Source: Forficula auricularia
Lineage: Eukaryota > Arthropoda > Insecta > Dermaptera > Forficulidae
DNA length: 64,000 bases
Assembly (NCBI GenBank): GCA_024734495.1
Contig: JALMQS010000073.1
Coordinates: forward strand, 1,692,674-1,756,673
Direction of reading: 5' to 3'
Part shown: positions 45,504 to 57,029 of the stretch, piece after piece
How the letters are laid out: every line of letters starts with the position of its first letter
Position numbering within the stretch: the first letter of the stretch is position 1
Notes under the pieces: model-generated
The model's database searches: none
The model's input: the letters and a program-made list of their open reading frames with translations, nothing else
Told to the model about the DNA's origin: nothing
Made by a program: the position numbers and the translations under genes

Positions 45504-46005
45504 CCCGTATAGCACAGGGCCAAGAATAAAACCCAAATGCAACTTTTTTGATTGGTTGAATTATAGTCTTTATATAGTTTTAATTTGGTTGAATTACAGT
45601 TTCTAAACGGTAGTTATGTCTCGTTTTTTATTATCATTAAATTATAGTCGCAAAGATTATAATGCAACCGTTTCAAAAAGGTTGTCGCCAATATTTTTGG
45701 CACCGATTTGCAACTGTCTATTATTAATTAAATATTTCTTTGATTTGATTAATATAATGAATAATTACACAATTCTTTAATAAAAAACAATAATCAACAT
45801 TATATATATATTTTGAAACGGTTGTATTATAATCTTTGCGACTATAATTTAATGATAATACAACAGTTGCAAAAAAGGAAAAAGCGAGACATACCTACCG
45901 TTTAGAAACCATAATTCAATCTAATTAAAACTATATAAAGACTATAATTCAACCAATCAAAAAAGTTGCATTTGGGTTTTATTTTGGTCTATGTTACTAT
46001 ACGGG
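45504..46005. mobile_element. Non-autonomous element with long inverted repeats
   Basis: CCCGTATAGCACAGGGCC at the left and TCTATGTTACTATACGGG at the right. Pairing extends about 180 bp per arm (for example ATAGTCTTTATATAGTTTTA). 502 bp, non-coding. Confidence 0.65.
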
Positions 46006-46672
46006 TTATTAATAATAATCATTTATCAATATGGAAATTATCGCAATATTCGATTTACCGCTATATTAACAAATGTTATAAGAAAAGTACATATTTTTAG
46101 GTAGATTTCGAAGAAAAAATTTCAACATATTTTTTCCGAACATGTCACCTCTCCAAACCCAAAAATTCATAACGTAGTTATGAATTTTTTAAACTTAAAC
46201 CCCCCACCATTTCCACTCTCTTGGGGCTGAAGTCACCAAAAACTAATCAATTCTTGTTTACATCAAGACTAAATGTTGTGCCAAATTTTATTGAAATCGG
46301 TTGAACGTTGCGGCCTGCAGCGCACCCACAAAATTGCGATACATACCACCCCCCCACACATACCCATATATATCTCTTACTTTTGAATGGAGGGTGATTT
46401 TGGGGTCTAGGTGCCATGTTTGGAAAAATATGCTGAAATTTTCCGGAAGTCACACCATGAGAGTGAGCGCAAGAAATATATTTCTTCGAAATCTACCTAA
46501 AAATTCACACATAAAAAAAACTTATTATTTCCCATTACAAACTTTCAAATTAATACATTATGAACGGAAGTGATAATAATAATTAATACATATGTTTTCA
46601 ATTTGTTTACAATATAATGAGGTTTTCTAAAATGACAAATGAAAAAAATAAAATTTTTAGAAATTTATTTTT

Positions 46673-47208
46673 TACTTTTTCATACAAGGTATGGTCAAGT
46701 ATTGTAATCGTGCATGAAAAAATTGTATTTTCCTTCTTTTTTTCAAAATATCTAAAAAACGGCTGAAACTATTTTGTTTAAAAAATTAAGCGAAACCATC
46801 GCATTTCTCTACAAAAAAGCTCTAATAAGTGAACATTGAAAAAATTATATTTTTCAAGATAAGTCAAAATGTCTGTTAGTTAGTCTGTGCATTACCAAAT
46901 TTTTGCGGACGAGTTAGCTCAAAAACTAGTGTGAATATCGAAACCAAATTTCACACGTGGTTTTGGTCCATTGATAAGAGCAGATGGGATTTTGGTGCAT
47001 ATCGACCCAAAACTAAGGGGGGTGGAGGGGAGGGGGGTTAAAAATTAAAAATCTAGGCCATTTGGAAAACTCAACCAAATTTTGTATACATAATCAGTGG
47101 GAGCCCAGAAGTCTAAAAATGCAAAAACTAACCCGCCTCCCCTACATGAATGTAAATAATTTTATTAAATATTGAATATAAGTGAGGGGCCAGGTTGTAT
47201 GGTAAAGT
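46673..47208 (+). mobile_element. ACTTTACCATACA-TIR element, copy 3
   Basis: Starts ACTTTTTCATACA and ends TGTATGGTAAAGT. Uninterrupted 536-bp copy, the best reference for the family in this window. Non-coding. Confidence 0.7.
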
Positions 47209-47272
47209 CAAGTGGATGGCCACATCAGAACACGTCAGCTTATTTCATTTGTCATTTTAGGAAACCTCATTA

Positions 47273-47487
47273 TATTTTTTTTTTTTTAATGCAATCGAAT
47301 GCAAGAAGGGGTGCACCAGTAAAGGTGTAGCCCCTATGGATCTCGAAAGACCCTTGCATTACCGAAGAGAAGGAAAGTTGATTAAGTGAGACGTAGGTGT
47401 CTATGCACCCTGGTTTTGAAGGTTTGAAGATCATAGGTGCTGGGAAAGATAGAGGCTGGGAGAGAGTTCCAGTTCCTTGAAGTCATA
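47273..47487 (-). mobile_element. LINE 3' tail inserted in the palindrome arm
   Basis: A T run, then AATGCAATCGAATGCAAGAA as at 4148. A short ATATT repeat flanks it, and removing it restores arm pairing, so it inserted after the palindrome formed. Confidence 0.75.
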
Positions 47488-48322
47488 AATATTGTTAACT
47501 AATTGAAAACATCTGTATTAATTATTATTATCATTTCCGTCCATAATGTATATTAATTTGAAAGTTTGTAATGGGAAATAAGTACAAGTTTTTATGTGTT
47601 ACTTTTTAGGTAGATTTCGAAGAAATATATCTATTGCGCTCACTCTCATGGTGTGACTTCCGGAAAATTTCATCATAGTTTTTCCGATCATGGCACCTAG
47701 ACCCCAAAACCACCCTCCATTCAAAAGTATATATATATATGTGTGGGGGTATCATCGCAATTTTGTGGGTGCGCTGCAGGCCGCAACGTTCAACCGATTG
47801 CAATAAAATTTGGCACAACATTTAGTCTTGATGTAAACAAGAACTGATTAGTTTTTAGTGAGTTCAGTCCCAATGGGGTGGAAATGGTAGGGGGTTGAAA
47901 TCTTAAAAAATGCATAACAACGTTAATATGAATGATACCATTTTGCTTGCAAGTGGCTAATATTCTACTAATTAACCTATACAACTTATGTCTGAAAAGT
48001 TTTTGATAGGAGCAGTCTAAAGGGGGCTAGTCCCTTCGAAATTTACCTCTTCCTACGGACTGCCGCAGGGATTTTTTTATTTAGGACCCCATATAAAATT
48101 CGACCCACCCCAAAATAATCATTAGATAAAAATTTTAATACAATTTTTGATTTTCGAAAAAATGAATAAATTCTAAATAATAAGTTCTAATAAGTTCTAA
48201 ATTTCAAGTTTTACCCTATTTCGCTTAAGAGCCACAATGCTTTGTCAGACAGACAGTCATTGTGGCGACACTAATATGGTAGTTTCCGGTACGGTCACTG
48301 TACGAAATTCTAAAAAAAAAGA

Positions 48323-49467
48323 CTGAAGATAAAGGCTAAGCCTTCAAAACTATAGTCTCTAACATATAAATAAAATTATATATATATATGCGACCTTCTC
48401 CGAGAAAAGGGACCTAGTGTGTGAAAATGAAGTTTTGAGAAAAACGCATTTAAAGTTTCATAACGCATTATTACTTTGAACACACCTTCAGTTGGAAGAT
48501 GCGATTTGGTATGGTTAGTTATGATTGGGTGCAGACTTTGGTGACGTCATGCCTATGTGGTGACGTATTTTTTGTAAAAATAACTATAAGAAAGGAAAAG
48601 AATAAAGTGACGCTTCAGTCTTGTGCCAACTGTATAACGAGTGTTATCAATATCTCAAAATTTGTTTCGCAATTTTGGTTCTTTTGTAATTTTGTTACTA
48701 AGTTGATGTTAATTTGAAGTAATTTTTATAATCTTATTCTACACCCTTTGAGGTATTCCAGAATCCACTCTTAAATTCCAAACCCGTTTTTTGACACACT
48801 AGGTCTCTTTTCTCGGAGAAGGTCACATATATATATTTATCGTCTGTAGAAGACATGTAGATATAGATTTTTGTGGGGGGGGGGGGTTTCAGTGTCTGAG
48901 CATCTGATTTGTTCAGCTATATTATTCCCCTCATGCCGGCCTAGGTAAAATAAAATTGAAATACTTTTCTAATATACATAATTCGAGATACCACTATTTA
49001 GTAATAAAATGTATTTCGAAAAAGAAAATGAAAAAGAAAAATTCAACTGAATTTTTCTTTAATATCAAAGAAAAATTCAGTTTTCTATTAAAATATTCAT
49101 ATTCTTAATGGGTGTCCTCTGCTGGATGAAAATAAACATATATCTACATATCAGGCACCTAGGTAAGAGGGGTTCAAGGGGTTCAACCGCCCCCCCCCCG
49201 CCCCGCCCCATACATGTAACAGTTGAATTTTCTTTTTCGAAATACATTTTATTACTAAATAGCGGTATCTGAATAATGTATATTAGAAAAGTATTTCAAT
49301 TTTATTTTACCTAGGCCGGCATGAGGGGAATAATATAACTGAACAAATTAGATGCTCAGAAAAATCACCCCCCCCCCCCATAAAAATCTATATCTACATG
49401 TCTTCTACAGACGATAAATATATAAATAATTTTATTTATATGTTAGAGACTATAGTTTGGAAGCCAG
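48323..49467. mobile_element. Fold-back with a hammerhead-like motif at its left end, MITE in left arm
   Basis: Left motif (+, 48323-48357): CTGAAGA, T, AAAGGC-TAA-GCCTTC (5 pairs), AAAA, CTATAGTC, so mutated in GAAA. Right end (minus, 49467-49448): only the 3' half, GGCTTC, CAAA, CTATAGTC. Arms 48838-49060 and 49200-49425 pair (TTTATCGTCTGTAGAAGACA, CTAGGCCGGCATGAGGGG). Here the motifs point inward. The centre has TGTCCTCTGCTGGATG. Confidence 0.65.
48389..48827. mobile_element. MITE with TGYGACCTTCTCCGAG ends
   Basis: TGCGACCTTCTCCGAGAAAA and TTTTCTCGGAGAAGGTCACA are inverted repeats of about 38 bp, with TATATA flanks. The interior is non-coding, although a 72-codon frame crosses it. Confidence 0.7.
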
Positions 49468-49569
49468 TCGATACATAAAAAGAATACCGATATTTTAACA
49501 TTTTTGCTTGCTTTAATTAAAATTTTAAATTTAAAAAAAAGTTCGCTATTTTTGTTATATAGATATCTA

Positions 49570-49990
49570 TATTAAATAACAAAACAATATAAAAAAGAGG
49601 GAGATAAATACACAGGGATAATGAAAAGCGATAATTGAGAAGTATCGATCTGGAAGATTGTTTCTTTCCAAGGTCTACTTTCAGTAATAGAGGAAGAAGA
49701 ACAGGGTGGTATTATTAAGAGAGCCAGATAACGGACTAACTGAGCTGGACGGACAATTATTCCCCTCAGTGTAATGGGCTTAAGTCTCCCTTGCAGACCA
49801 TCTAGCAACTAGAAAGGCACGAGGATATTTGAATTGGAAAGAGGATGGATGAAAAGGGGCGTCGGACAGACAGCCGACACGATTGTTTGGAGAGTCCAAT
49901 TTACAGAAAAGAGGAACTCTACGGGGCGCGACGGTACAAAGATAATTGGCAAAACTATTCGAGTAATATAGTATAAGCACATGGAAAAAG
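49570..49990. other. Low-copy, GC-richer segment
   Basis: Not related to any repeat in the window; overlapping minus frames (49572-49808 and 49780-49980) match nothing I recognise. Candidate conserved non-coding DNA or relic. Confidence 0.3.
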
Positions 49991-50062
49991 ATAACTGGCT
50001 TGTCGGCTGAGTAACAACAACAAAATTTTAAATATCAACGCGATACTGACCCAATGAAAAAT

Positions 50063-50345
50063 AATATTTTTAGTGAAAGCAAAGATTTAAGTATCTTTTT
50101 TAGGTGTCTTTTTTTGAAAAAAGAAGGAAATTATTTTAAAAATCAACCCAGATCTGAAATATTATTAAATGAATCCATCTCCAAGGACCAATCATAGATT
50201 TTTAGAGAAAATATTTTTACGTTGCATATCAGAGAGGTTCGTCCCCCTTAGGAATGGACCCCAAGCGCTAACTAAGCTTGCCGGGCCGCTAGCCAACACC
50301 TAAAAAAGATACTTAAATCTTTGCTTTCACTATAAAATTAAAGGG
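50063..50345. mobile_element. Inverted-repeat element with CATATCAGAGAGGTTCGT
   Basis: AAGCAAAGATTTAAGTATC near 50075 is mirrored near 50315. The inner sequence GCATATCAGAGAGGTTCGTC resembles 26630, 27024 and 50444. Confidence 0.55.
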
Positions 50346-50439
50346 CCCCTCACTGAAAACTTTTTCAGTTTAGCCTGATTTTTTACTATTCCCTTTGAGT
50401 TGAAGGAGTGAAAAATCTTTAGCTATAATACTTATATAT

Positions 50440-50850
50440 GTTGCATATCGGAGAGAGATTTGTCTTAAGGGTTTGGCTAGCGGCCCGGCAAGCTTAGTTA
50501 GTTAGTTAGTAGGTTTTCACATTAAAATATAAAAATAAAAGTTACTTTCTGTTGCTCCTGAAGATGGGTTAGCCACCCGAAATATATATATCGAGATTAA
50601 AGACTCTCCAAAAATAAATTCGTTTTATTTTTATATCTTAATGTGAAACCTACCAAGTATTTTTTATCCAATAATTTTAAAAAAATTTTCACCAGTTACT
50701 TTCTGTTGCTCCTGAAGATGGATTAGCCAACCCGAAATATATATATATCGAGATTAAAGACTCTCCAAAAATAAATTCGTTTTATTTTTATATCTTAATG
50801 TGAAACCTACCAAGTATTTTTTATCCAATAATATTTCCAACAACTTTTTG
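50440..50850 (+). mobile_element. 154-bp tandem dimer with hammerhead-like motif, preceded by inverted partial copy
   Basis: GTTACTTTCTGTTGCTCCTG begins at 50541 and again at 50695. Each unit has CTC, CTGAAGA, T, a GGGT/ACCC-type stem, GAAA, a TATATATAT run, then CGAG. CTC and GAG can pair as stem I. An inverted piece (GTAGGTTTTCACATT, 50509-50540) precedes the first unit and mirrors AATGTGAAACCTAC. Tandem units with a self-cleaving-type motif are the retrozyme plan. Confidence 0.65.
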
Positions 50851-51250
50851 TATTTCCCTACTGTGTAATTTTAAATAAATTTATATTATTATTTATATTA
50901 TTATATTATTTATTTATTCCGTCATCTTTAGCGAATTTATTTTCATTTTATTTTATTTTATTTTTATATTGATATTGTAGAAATAATCAATTATAAAAAA
51001 AATTAAGGAATATTTTGAAGAAATGAAGTGTCATCTGTCATTTATATATTATTTTTTAATGGTATATCACTGGCATCCATAATAAGTATTAATTAAATAA
51101 GGAATAGCACTGAATTGGACAATAAATAAAAAACAGAGTTATTATTAAATGGGCCAGACGTTTCGTCGCTTTATTTCGACTTTCTCAGTGGCCCATTTTA
51201 TCACTCTTTGTCCACTATGCGACAGAAACATCTTTAACCTTGAAGGAGAC

Positions 51251-51360
51251 AATAAAAGAGTGTGTCTTCTGCTGGAATTATAAATTTTATTTATAACGAT
51301 TTATTTAATTAAAAAATGTATAATTCCAGCAGAAGACACACTCTTTTATTGTCTCCTTCG
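51251..51360. repeat. Short palindrome of the GCAGAAGACA tail
   Basis: GAGACAATAAAAGAGTGTGT and TTCTGCTGGAATTATA are mirrored by TATAATTCCAGCAGAAGACA. It is the 3' tail of the 52227 motif family, head to head. Confidence 0.65.
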
Positions 51361-51706
51361 ATATATAAAAATTCTGCTACCATTGGCAAAAAAACTTTCA
51401 ATCTTTAATCTTTTGTTTTACTTTATCCAATGCGAAGCAGTTAAGTCGATTTTAAGAATCGATTGTATTTTTTATTTTAAGTCGATTCCTCCATATCTTC
51501 AGTCATGGTTACCAATAATAATCGAAACATCAAAAATCCAATGTAGAATTGTTATTCCTCGAGTATTATATGAGAATCAATCACTATTTTTGAATTTAAG
51601 TCAACATGGACTGAAAATAGCAAGTGATTAATAATAAAGGAATAAACATATTAATATTTCAAATGACTTTGGATAAAGTTTATCAACGATCCGTTGCAGT
51701 TTATTT

Positions 51707-51900
51707 ATTATAACTAGAATACATTCTTGGCCTCAATTATTCAACAATCTTAAACCTTTTTTCTCCTTTTAACAATTAAAAAATTAAAATTCTTATAAAA
51801 TATAAAAGATTTTTATAAGAATTTTGATTTTTTAATTGTTAAAAGGAGAAAAAGGTTCAAGATTGTTGAATAATTGAGCCAAATGTATTCTAGTTATAAT
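51707..51900. repeat. Near-perfect palindrome
   Basis: Arms of about 90 bp begin ATTATAACTAGAATACATT and meet around CTTATAAAATATAAAAG near 51800. Only a few mismatches. Non-coding. Confidence 0.75.
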
Positions 51901-52226
51901 AAAAAAGATTAAACATGTTTCGTCGCATAGTGGAATTGTCCTTTAACAAAGGGTGATAAAATGGGCCACTGAGGAAGTCGAAATAAATCGACCAAACGTC
52001 TTGCTTATTTAATAAAAACTCTGTTTATTATTTATTGTCCATTTCCTGCTATTCCTGTTTTAATTATTTTTTAATGTTTTAAATAAAAAAAAATAATTAT
52101 CTTTCGATGTGTATGAAATAATACTATAAGAAATAAATCAATTAGGAGAAAAAATATTTTGAACGACGGCGAATGCAAATTATTACAGGAATTAATTTAT
52201 GAATTCCTGTGAATCCATGTAATAGA

Positions 52227-52315
52227 CTGATGAAGAGGGCAAAGCCCTCGAAACTATAGTCTTGTTATAAATAAATAAAATTTATAATTCCAGCAGAAGA
52301 CACACTCTTTTATTG
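52227..52315 (+). ncRNA. Well-formed hammerhead-like motif with 3' tail (ACTATAGT family)
   Basis: CTGATGA (52227-52233), extra A, GAGGGC-AAA-GCCCTC (perfect 6-bp stem II), GAAA (52250-52253), CTATAGTC (52254-52261). The tail continues TTATAAATAAATAAAATTT to CCAGCAGAAGACACACTC. Stem II differs at most positions from that at 40720 while pairing is complete. Confidence 0.75.
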
Positions 52316-52382
52316 TCTCCTTCAATATATAAAAATTCTGCTACTCTCGGCAAAAACTTCAATTTAATCTCTTCTTATTTTC

Positions 52383-52465
52383 ACGATACAAGTGTCCACC
52401 ACTAACTAGAGAGGTTGTACCTTTTTGGTGCAACTTCTTCTTGTATCAATATCATTATAAAAAAA
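52383..52465 (+). repeat. Short repeat shared with 57881-57965
   Basis: GATACAAGTGTCCACC, AGAGGTTGTACC and GGTGCAACTTCTTCTT recur in order at 57881-57965. Confidence 0.5.
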
Positions 52466-52711
52466 TCAGTCGATTTTAATCTTTCTTTGCCATCTTTGTG
52501 GTCTTTTAGAAATTTTGCTTTCTTGCCAAAACCAAATATATATTTTTTAGTTACGTAACATCTGTAATTAAAAAAAAAATATTCTCTTGATGGTTCTGAC
52601 AAAAAACAAACAATATTCAAGTACTGTTGAACTCCTTCAACAGTGCTCGAATATTGTAATTGAGAAGAAACAAGTTTCCGATATTGTTTCCTTCGTTGAC
52701 CCTTTTGAACC

Positions 52712-52746
52712 TTGAAGAAGGGGGGGGGGGAGATCCTCCAAAACGT
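52712..52746 (+). ncRNA. Decayed hammerhead-like motif
   Basis: TTGAAGA, A, G run with GGAG-ATC-CTCC stem, AAAACGTC. The upstream phrase TTGACCCTTTTGAACC also precedes CTGAAGAAG at 19410. Confidence 0.35.
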
Positions 52747-53744
52747 CGGTTTTTAATAGGATGAAAGTAACATTCCAATAAATTTATATTATTTTTCATT
52801 ATCTTTGGGCTGGCTTCCATCAATTCTCCATTGAAATTCTGCCAGTCCGTTTCTCTAAAAGATTATAAAAAATAAAACCGACTTCAAAAAAAATTAAATG
52901 CAATAAATAAAATAATAAGAACTTAAAAATAAAATAAAATCCACTAAAAGGTATAAAATAATTATCTAAATTAGTTACAACTAAACGACGAAATATTTAC
53001 ATGAAATTACTTTTTGAAGTCGGTGCCAAAAATATACATTTTATGAATCGAACTCGACGGATCTTACTTAGTACGTTTGGCGGGTAAGCTACCATATACC
53101 ATATAAAAAAGTGATTTCATGTAACAATTTCATCGTTTAATTGTAACTAAATTACATAATTATTTTATACCTTTTAGTGCATTTTATTTGATTTTTGAGT
53201 TCTTATTATTTTATTTGTTGCATTTAATTTTTTTGAAGTGGGTTTTTTTTTTATAAAAATTATTTTTATTTTTCCATTTTTAGTCATAATATTAATAGTG
53301 ACTTAAGATAATACCTTGCATGCAAATCATAAGAGAAAGTGTCGGGCGAATGAATCAGAAAATGATAAAAAATTCAATTCATAAATATAGAAATTCTCTC
53401 GAAACGTTTGCGGGTTTTAAATGAACATTTTAAGATTGTTTTTTTATAAAAGATTTTATTCATTATAATTTCGATTATTTGCTCATTGGATATTTCCGTT
53501 ATTTTGTCATTAATCATATCATCAGAACTTAACCAAATTAATGTGGGACCACCCCGAAGGTACCACATTTCCGATAAAAAAGGAATCATCGAAATCGGTC
53601 CACGTGGCAAAAGTTCTCCCTAAACATACATAAAATAAATAAATAAATAAATAGTTATAGTGACTACCTTAGAGCTATGCTGATCCAAACACAGAAAGAA
53701 TCATTAAAATCGGTTCATAAACAAAGAAGTTATGCGTGAACATA

Positions 53745-55021
53745 CCAGGTGTATAACCTTAAATCCGCTGTTTGCTCATCGATGGCGCTAGTGCTCGTAT
53801 TGAACTACCATGGACACGCCATACATTTTATTTCATGAGTTTAACGTTTGACAACATTAATCAGTGATCATTGTTAACAATTTCATAACACAAAGTCTGT
53901 TTTTCCTTGGGTAATCATGTCCAGTTTTGTGCCAAAAAAAGAGCATATGCGGGAAGCTCTGCTTTTCTGCTTCAGTTTGAAGAAATCTGCTGCCGAATCG
54001 CATCGAATGCTTGTGGAGGCCTATGGCGACAGTGCTTTATCGGAAACGACCTGCAGGGATTGGTTTCGGCGGTTCAAAGATGGCAATTTTGACCTGTGGG
54101 ACAAGAAGCGTGAAAATCGGCCCAAGAAGGTTGAGGACCATCAATTGCAGGCTCTTTTGGACGAGGACGATACGCAATCGCAGAAAATGCTTGCCGAGCA
54201 ATTGGGTGTTACTCAACCAGCCATTTCTAAGCGGCTACGTGCTATGGGAAAGGTTCAAAAGATCGCAAAATGGGGGCCGCATGAATTGAACGACAGGCAG
54301 ATGGAGCGACGCCAAAACACATGCGAAATCTTGCTTGCCAGACAAAAAAGAAAGTCGTTCCTGCATCGGATTGTGACAGGCGATGAAAAGTGGGTAAATT
54401 TCGAAAACCCTAAACGCAAAAAATCATGGGTTGACTCCGGCCAACCATCAACATCTTTCTCAAGACCAAATCGCTTCGGACGGAAGACGATGCTGTGCGT
54501 TTGGTGGGATCAGCAGGGAATCGTTTACTATGAGACGTTGAAACCTGGTGAATCTGTCAACGCCGACCGCTACCACCAACAACTGATCAAATTGCACCGT
54601 GCTCTGCGTGAAAAAAGACCGTATTATCAACAAAGACATGAAAAGCTGATTTTCTCCACGACAACGCACCATCGCACACGTCAAAAATGGTCCAAAACTA
54701 CATGGAGACACTCAACTGGGAGCTGCTACCCCATCCCGCTTATTCACCAGACTTGGCCCCTTCAGACTACCACCTGTTTTCGTCAATGGGCCACGCGCTC
54801 GCTGAGCAGCACTTCGATTCATACGAAGACGTCCGAAAATGGCTTGATGAGTGGTTTGCCTCAAAAGAGAAGGGATTTTTTGGCGTGGTATCCACAAATT
54901 GCCCGAGAGATGGGAGAAATGTGTAGCTAGCGAGGGCAAGTACTTTGAATAAATTTGATTTTGCTTTCTATGAAAAAACCATGTGTTTTTTTGACTAAAA
55001 AACAGCGGATTTAAGGTTACA
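53745..55021 (+). mobile_element. mariner C, mauritiana-like, full length
   Basis: The left end CCAGGTGTATAACCTTAAAT and the reverse of the right end (TGTAACCTTAAATCCGCTG) share ACCTTAAATCCGCTGTTT. TA flanks at 53743-53744 and 55022-55023. 1277 bp. Confidence 0.9.
53917..54952 (+). pseudogene. Mariner transposase with two frameshifts
   Basis: Starts SSFVPKKEHMREALLFCF, typical of Mos1-like (mauritiana subfamily) transposases, and runs without a stop through the DNA-binding half and linker to the first catalytic Asp, D156 in IVTGDEKW. It continues WVDSGQPSTS and TMLCVWWDQQGIVYYE. Near 54656 one base is missing, so the HDNA-type motif with the second Asp is read in the next frame, followed by YSPDLAPSDYHLF with the third Asp. 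A second lost base near 54882 shifts the last 25 codons, which end at TAA 54950-54952. All catalytic residues are still encoded, but not in one frame. Few other lesions, so inactivation looks recent. Confidence 0.92.
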
Positions 55022-55419
55022 TAACAAAAAAGGTCCAATACCAATGAAATTTATATGGTACTAATTGGAAACTATACTGAACCCAATGCCCAAAAGATCA
55101 TCAAAATCTGTTCTCAATTGGCGAAGAAATCACGTAACATAGACACAAAAAAAAATTCAGTCGAATTGAGAATCTCCTCCTTTTTTGAAGTCGGTTAAAA
55201 ATAGTACTAATAGAATCGTTAATTTATTCGTTATAAATAGAAAACAATATATGTGCCCCATAATTATGAAAGTGGTCTAAGTCATTGATTGTTAGTTTCG
55301 AGATATTTAAAGTTTTATAAAATAAATAAGATTCGAATTCTGTATAATGAGACAACTAGAAATCCACTTGACGGTTCAATTTTATGCGATTTTTCAAAAC
55401 CGACATCTTATTACTGTAC

Positions 55420-56030
55420 TTTTTAACCGACTTCAAAAAAGGAGGAGGTTATCTATTCGACTGAATTTTTTTTCTTTGTGCCTATGTTACCTCATATCTC
55501 CGCCAATTGTGAACCGATTTTGAAAAAAAAATTGCATTGGGTCCAGTCTACCTTCCGATTGGTCCCATTTTTTTTCATAGGTATTAGACCTTTTTTGTTA
55601 GGTTTGTTTAGGCCTAACTTCTTTGTTTATGAACCGATTTCGATGATTCTTTTTTTATTCGAAAGGGGGTATCTTAGGACTGGTGTCATATTAATTTGGT
55701 CAAGGTCTGATGATATGATCACTATTAATAACATCACTAAAAAGAGAAAAATAAAAATAATTTTTAAGAAAAAATTTAAACCGACTTCAAATAATTAAAT
55801 GCAACAAATAAAATACACTAAAAGGTATAAAATAATTATTATCTTATTTAGTTACCATTCATAAAAGGTATATGTTTGGCACCGACTTAAAAAAGTAATT
55901 TCATGTTAATATTTCGTAGTTTAGTTGTAACTAATTAAGTTAATAATTATTTTATACTTTTTAGTGTATTTTATTTGTTGCATTTAATTTTTTGAAGTCG
56001 GTTTTATTTTTTTCTTAAAAATTATTTTTT
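55420..56030. repeat. GACTTC-type repeat, shortened copy
   Basis: Starts ACCGACTTCAAAAAAGGAGG and ends GAAGTCGGTTTTATTTT, with the inner palindrome around 55855. Confidence 0.7.
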
Positions 56031-56099
56031 TATTAAATGGATGGAACATAATATATGAAAAAACCAATTTTTTCATTTTTTGACTTAGTCCACTTTCAT

Positions 56100-56740
56100 A
56101 ATTATGGGCACATATATTTCTCTATTTTTTAATGACGTGATGAGCTTGCATTTGGATACCATGGTCTTGCCATTCATATGGAAGTCAAAAACAATCAAAC
56201 AAACAGAATCATCGGGCTTGTCATTTGCGAAAAAAGATACCTATTTCGCGTCTAGGCTTGGATTATATACTCCACAGGCTTTGTTTCAAGATTAACCAAT
56301 GCCCTCCCCTATAATTTAACACGTCTCAACTTGAATGAGTGGAATCTATTTTGCAACCGCCTCTGTCTCCCTTCCGGTTGCAATTCGGGACTTGAAAGGA
56401 TTCAGAGGAAGAGAGAGAGGAAGAAGGTTGTTGGATGTTGAACCCTTGTACCAAGAGAAGGGCAAAAGGGCTTTCGAGATCCCTTCCCAGCTGGCTCAGG
56501 GCCTAACGTGCCTCGAGAATCTCTAATGAATTGCTTGTTTAATTAATTAGAGGTGGGCTGCTCGAGTGGATGTCGGCCCGGGATAGCAGAATTCAGGAGG
56601 AAGAGGGTTCGTTAGCCGCGTCCAGAGAATGTGGTTGGTTGGCTGCTCAGGGGTCGAAAAGAAAGAACTCTCTAGTAAATTGGCTGGACCAGCAGACGCG
56701 CCACCAACTTACCCTTCACCTCCTACATTTTATTTGCACA
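56100..56740. other. Low-copy, GC-richer segment, candidate regulatory DNA
   Basis: No repeat relation inside the window. Contains TGTGGTT near 56632 (RUNX-type site) and TAATTAATTAG. Frames here (56104, 56335, 56570) resemble no known protein. Function not shown. Confidence 0.3.
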
Positions 56741-57029
56741 TTCATATATATACAGCGGGAAAGATATACTGACAAACTCGTAAATATAAATACGAAAAAA
56801 AGGTCCTATTTTTTATAAAAAATTGAAAACATGTTATACATTTAAAATTGTAATTCTTCTAAGGTAGTTGTTTCACCATATGGGTTTTCTTAGGATTTTT
56901 GTAAAATTTAGATACTAAAGATAAAAGTAAATAAATATTATATGCAATATTCATTTGATTTTGTTTATTGGGCCTCCGAGGAGCTGGCCGCCTCTTACAA
57001 GACACAAGATCATTACACAAATTTATTTA

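Larger units (their letters stand above)
46205..47880. mobile_element. Large fold-back enclosing one element and split by a LINE
   Basis: 46228-46640 is the reverse complement of 47500-47860 plus 47260-47275. Shared phrases are GTTGCGGCCTGCAGCGCACC, TTTTCCGGAAGTCACACCA and TTTCCCATTACAAACTTTC. An ACTTTACCATACA element occupies the centre and a LINE tail splits the right arm. The tail phrase is the one found downstream of the hammerhead-like motif at 18291. Confidence 0.7.
51095..52062. mobile_element. Fold-back with paired hammerhead-like motifs
   Basis: Left arm (about 51110-51235) and right arm (about 51905-52062) pair through ACAATAAATAAAAAACAGAG, CCACTGAG and CATAGTGGA. Left motif (minus, 51188-51157): CTGAGAA, A, GTCG/CGAC stem, GAAACGTC. 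Right motif (+, 51969-52000): CTGAGGA, A, GTCGA-AATAAA-TCGAC, CAAACGTC. Both point outward. Each has one core change. Confidence 0.6.
52862..55200. repeat. GACTTC-type repeat split by mariner C
   Basis: Left part from AAACCGACTTCAAAAAAAAT to GCGTGAACATA; the right part continues ACAAAAAAGGTCCAATACC to TTTGAAGTCGGTTAAAA. The uninterrupted order is seen at 58500-58920. Confidence 0.75.

Noticed and set aside
54460..55044. Minus-strand frames of 83 and 110 codons
   Set aside because: Antisense to mariner C transposase.
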